Shown in pieces: positions 52,837-53,701 of a stretch of 53,701 nucleotides of DNA (position 1 is the first letter of the stretch; every line of letters begins with the position of its first letter). This DNA comes from CAYSEW01 sp964430245 (lineage in GTDB: Bacteria > Bacteroidota > Bacteroidia > Flavobacteriales_D > Parvicellaceae). The translations under genes and the position numbers were made by a program. Location: positions 1 through 53,701 of the forward strand of contig CAYSEW010000019.1 in the NCBI GenBank assembly GCA_964430245.1, written 5' to 3'. Below the pieces are notes generated by a model that saw only the letters and a list, made by a program, of their open reading frames with translations, made no database searches and was not told where the DNA came from.

Positions 52837-53634
52837 TGTTTTTGTAGCTATTATTGAATAAACCATAGGAATTTTGTTTTCCAAATGTTCTATTCTGTAT
52901 TTCTTTTCTTCAATTTTTAAACTATTGTCAAAGATATTATATGGTGAATAGTCAAATTCATCAAGAGAATTTATTTCAAGTTCATTTTGGATTAAGCTAT
53001 TTATTACTTCACTTAAGCTGTGATTCCACATTACATATTCTTGCTTTATATCTGCAGACTTATCTGCATATGTGCCTTCTTCTACTTCTACTATTGCTCC
53101 AGAATTGAAATAATTATATTTTATTTTTTTAAAATTATTATCAAACATCCATACGAAAGGGTGGAACTCTACAAAAACAAATTGTCCATTCGGTTTTAAA
53201 AATCTAGAAATTATTTTTGCCCATTTGTTTAAATCGGGTAACCATCCTATAACACCATAGCTTGTGAAGATGATGTCAAACTGTTCATCTAACTGATTTG
53301 GCAAATCATAAATATCACAACATATAAAATTTGTGTTAGTGTTTAAATCTCTTGCTATTTGTTTTGCTTTGTTGATTGCTTTATCTGATAAATCAACACC
53401 AGTGACTTTAGCGCCAAGTCTACTTAATGAAATACTGTCTTGCCCAAAATGACATTGTAGATGTAAAATTGATTTGCCATTTAAATCTCCAAGCAAGTTT
53501 AATTCTATGTCATTTAATGAAGTTCTTCCATTCATAAATCCTTCAAGATCATAAAATTCCGATTTCATGTGAGCATCCGTTCTGTTGTTCCAGGAATGAC
53601 GGTTTATATCTATATAATTTGCTTCTGAATCCAT
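52822..53634 (-). CDS. SAM-dependent class I methyltransferase (possible cassette gene)
   Basis: 270 aa. Motif I is ILHLQCHFGQDSISLSRLG (about 55-73) with GVDLS after it, and FDIIFTSYGVIGWLPD is the post-II acidic/aromatic motif. The substrate cannot be told; it is a small-molecule type. The C-terminal NTV and the stop codon are encoded by repeat S2, which makes the gene the standard cargo of a cassette. Confidence 0.88.
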   Translation of the reverse strand: MDSEANYIDINRHSWNNRTDAHMKSEFYDLEGFMNGRTSLNDIELNLLGDLNGKSILHLQCHFGQDSISLSRLGAKVTGVDLSDKAINKAKQIARDLNTNTNFICCDIYDLPNQLDEQFDIIFTSYGVIGWLPDLNKWAKIISRFLKPNGQFVFVEFHPFVWMFDNNFKKIKYNYFNSGAIVEVEEGTYADKSADIKQEYVMWNHSLSEVINSLIQNELEINSLDEFDYSPYNIFDNSLKIEEKKYRIEHLENKIPMVYSIIATKTANTV

Positions 53635-53644
53635 TTGTTTCTAG

Positions 53645-53693
53645 GGTAACGGTGCGTCTAAAATGTCGTGCGTTGGTATGGGTAGGTTAGGGC
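53645..53693. repeat. attC-like site S1 at the window edge
   Basis: TAACGGTGCGTCTAAA (53647-53662) is the same as the left half of S2, and GTTAGGG (53686-53692) is the outer box. The inner right arm is poorly matched. It lies 5' of the methyltransferase, so another cassette should follow beyond the window. Confidence 0.5.
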
Positions 53694-53701
53694 ATGCATT
53701 T

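Noticed and set aside
48697..53701. CRISPR array
   Set aside because: The repeats are 300-1700 bases apart with genes between them, have internal dyad symmetry and diverge in the middle; there are no regular spacers or cas genes.
48697..53701. Integron integrase or prophage/transposase gene inside the window
   Set aside because: None of the proteins shows tyrosine or serine recombinase, or DDE motifs; a mobilising enzyme must lie elsewhere.

Overview
The window is AT-rich DNA from a member of the Bacteroidota, most likely a marine, Flavobacteriales-type organism (Cryomorphaceae/Crocinitomicaceae-like; this placement is inference). The evidence is: seven proteins with C-terminal type IX secretion (T9SS) sorting domains (six type A-like, one gliding-associated type B); several Bacteroidota-type lipoproteins; two large TonB-dependent receptors; weak or absent Shine-Dalgarno sequences; promoters with the Bacteroidota -7 box TAnnTTTG; and a protein with GldL-like transmembrane motifs. 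There are no rRNA genes and no CRISPR array. The left edge cuts what looks like the 3' end of a tRNA. Two 100-N gaps (4338-4437 and 23011-23110) are each flanked by an exact direct repeat (22 and 55 bases). Removing the Ns and one repeat copy restores a single open frame in both cases, so both gaps look like unmerged contig overlaps.

Layout. 1-357: tRNA-3'-end-like fragments and terminators. 358-4610: a membrane protein, a two-domain C-type-lectin protein and a CotH-type kinase-like lipoprotein split by the first gap. 4786-10095 (+): a small zinc-ribbon protein, a small membrane protein, two outer-membrane barrels, a lipoprotein, a MORN/YwqK-type protein and an ABC-F protein. 10103-12881 (-): a Tat-signal intradiol-dioxygenase-like T9SS protein followed by two tandemly duplicated T9SS proteins. 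13095-14619 (-): YceI, CAP-domain and small lipoprotein genes. 14724-19312 (-): a compact set of GMC oxidoreductase, sterol-desaturase-type hydroxylase, CapA-like and PqqB-like metallo-beta-lactamase genes. 19446-23205 (+): PnuC-type transporter, NadR-like kinase, TPP riboswitch and TonB receptor, probably a thiamin/vitamin uptake locus.

23202-25101: a methionine-gamma-lyase/cystathionine-gamma-synthase type enzyme diverging from an Lrp regulator. 25103-30637 (-): small membrane and envelope genes interspersed with short repeats resembling a tRNA/tmRNA 3' end, then aspartate racemase, a T9SS protein, an AtpZ-like protein, a TauE/SafE permease and a cold-shock protein with a clear promoter and terminator. 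30840-38394: TPR lipoprotein, MepA-like endopeptidase, VOC protein, ABC exporter, RluF-type pseudouridine synthase, cytochrome c. 38461-46451 (-): SRPBCC protein, TonB receptor, glycosyltransferase, PHB-depolymerase-like T9SS esterase, sulfotransferase and a large repeat-containing type B T9SS protein. 46710-48682: a VOC lipoprotein and a T9SS beta-propeller protein.

From about 48.7 kb to the right edge the organisation changes. Short genes, nearly all on the minus strand, are separated by recurrent ~50-base imperfect inverted repeats (consensus TAACGGTGCGTCTAAA ... TTTAGACWGTGTTAG). These resemble integron attC sites, so I read this part as an integron-like gene-cassette array continuing beyond the window. 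No integrase is visible. The array carries a SAM methyltransferase, unknown lipoprotein and membrane proteins, and a JmjC/cupin-like oxygenase whose usual metal-binding HxD motif reads HxA, the pattern known from Fe/2-oxoglutarate halogenases.
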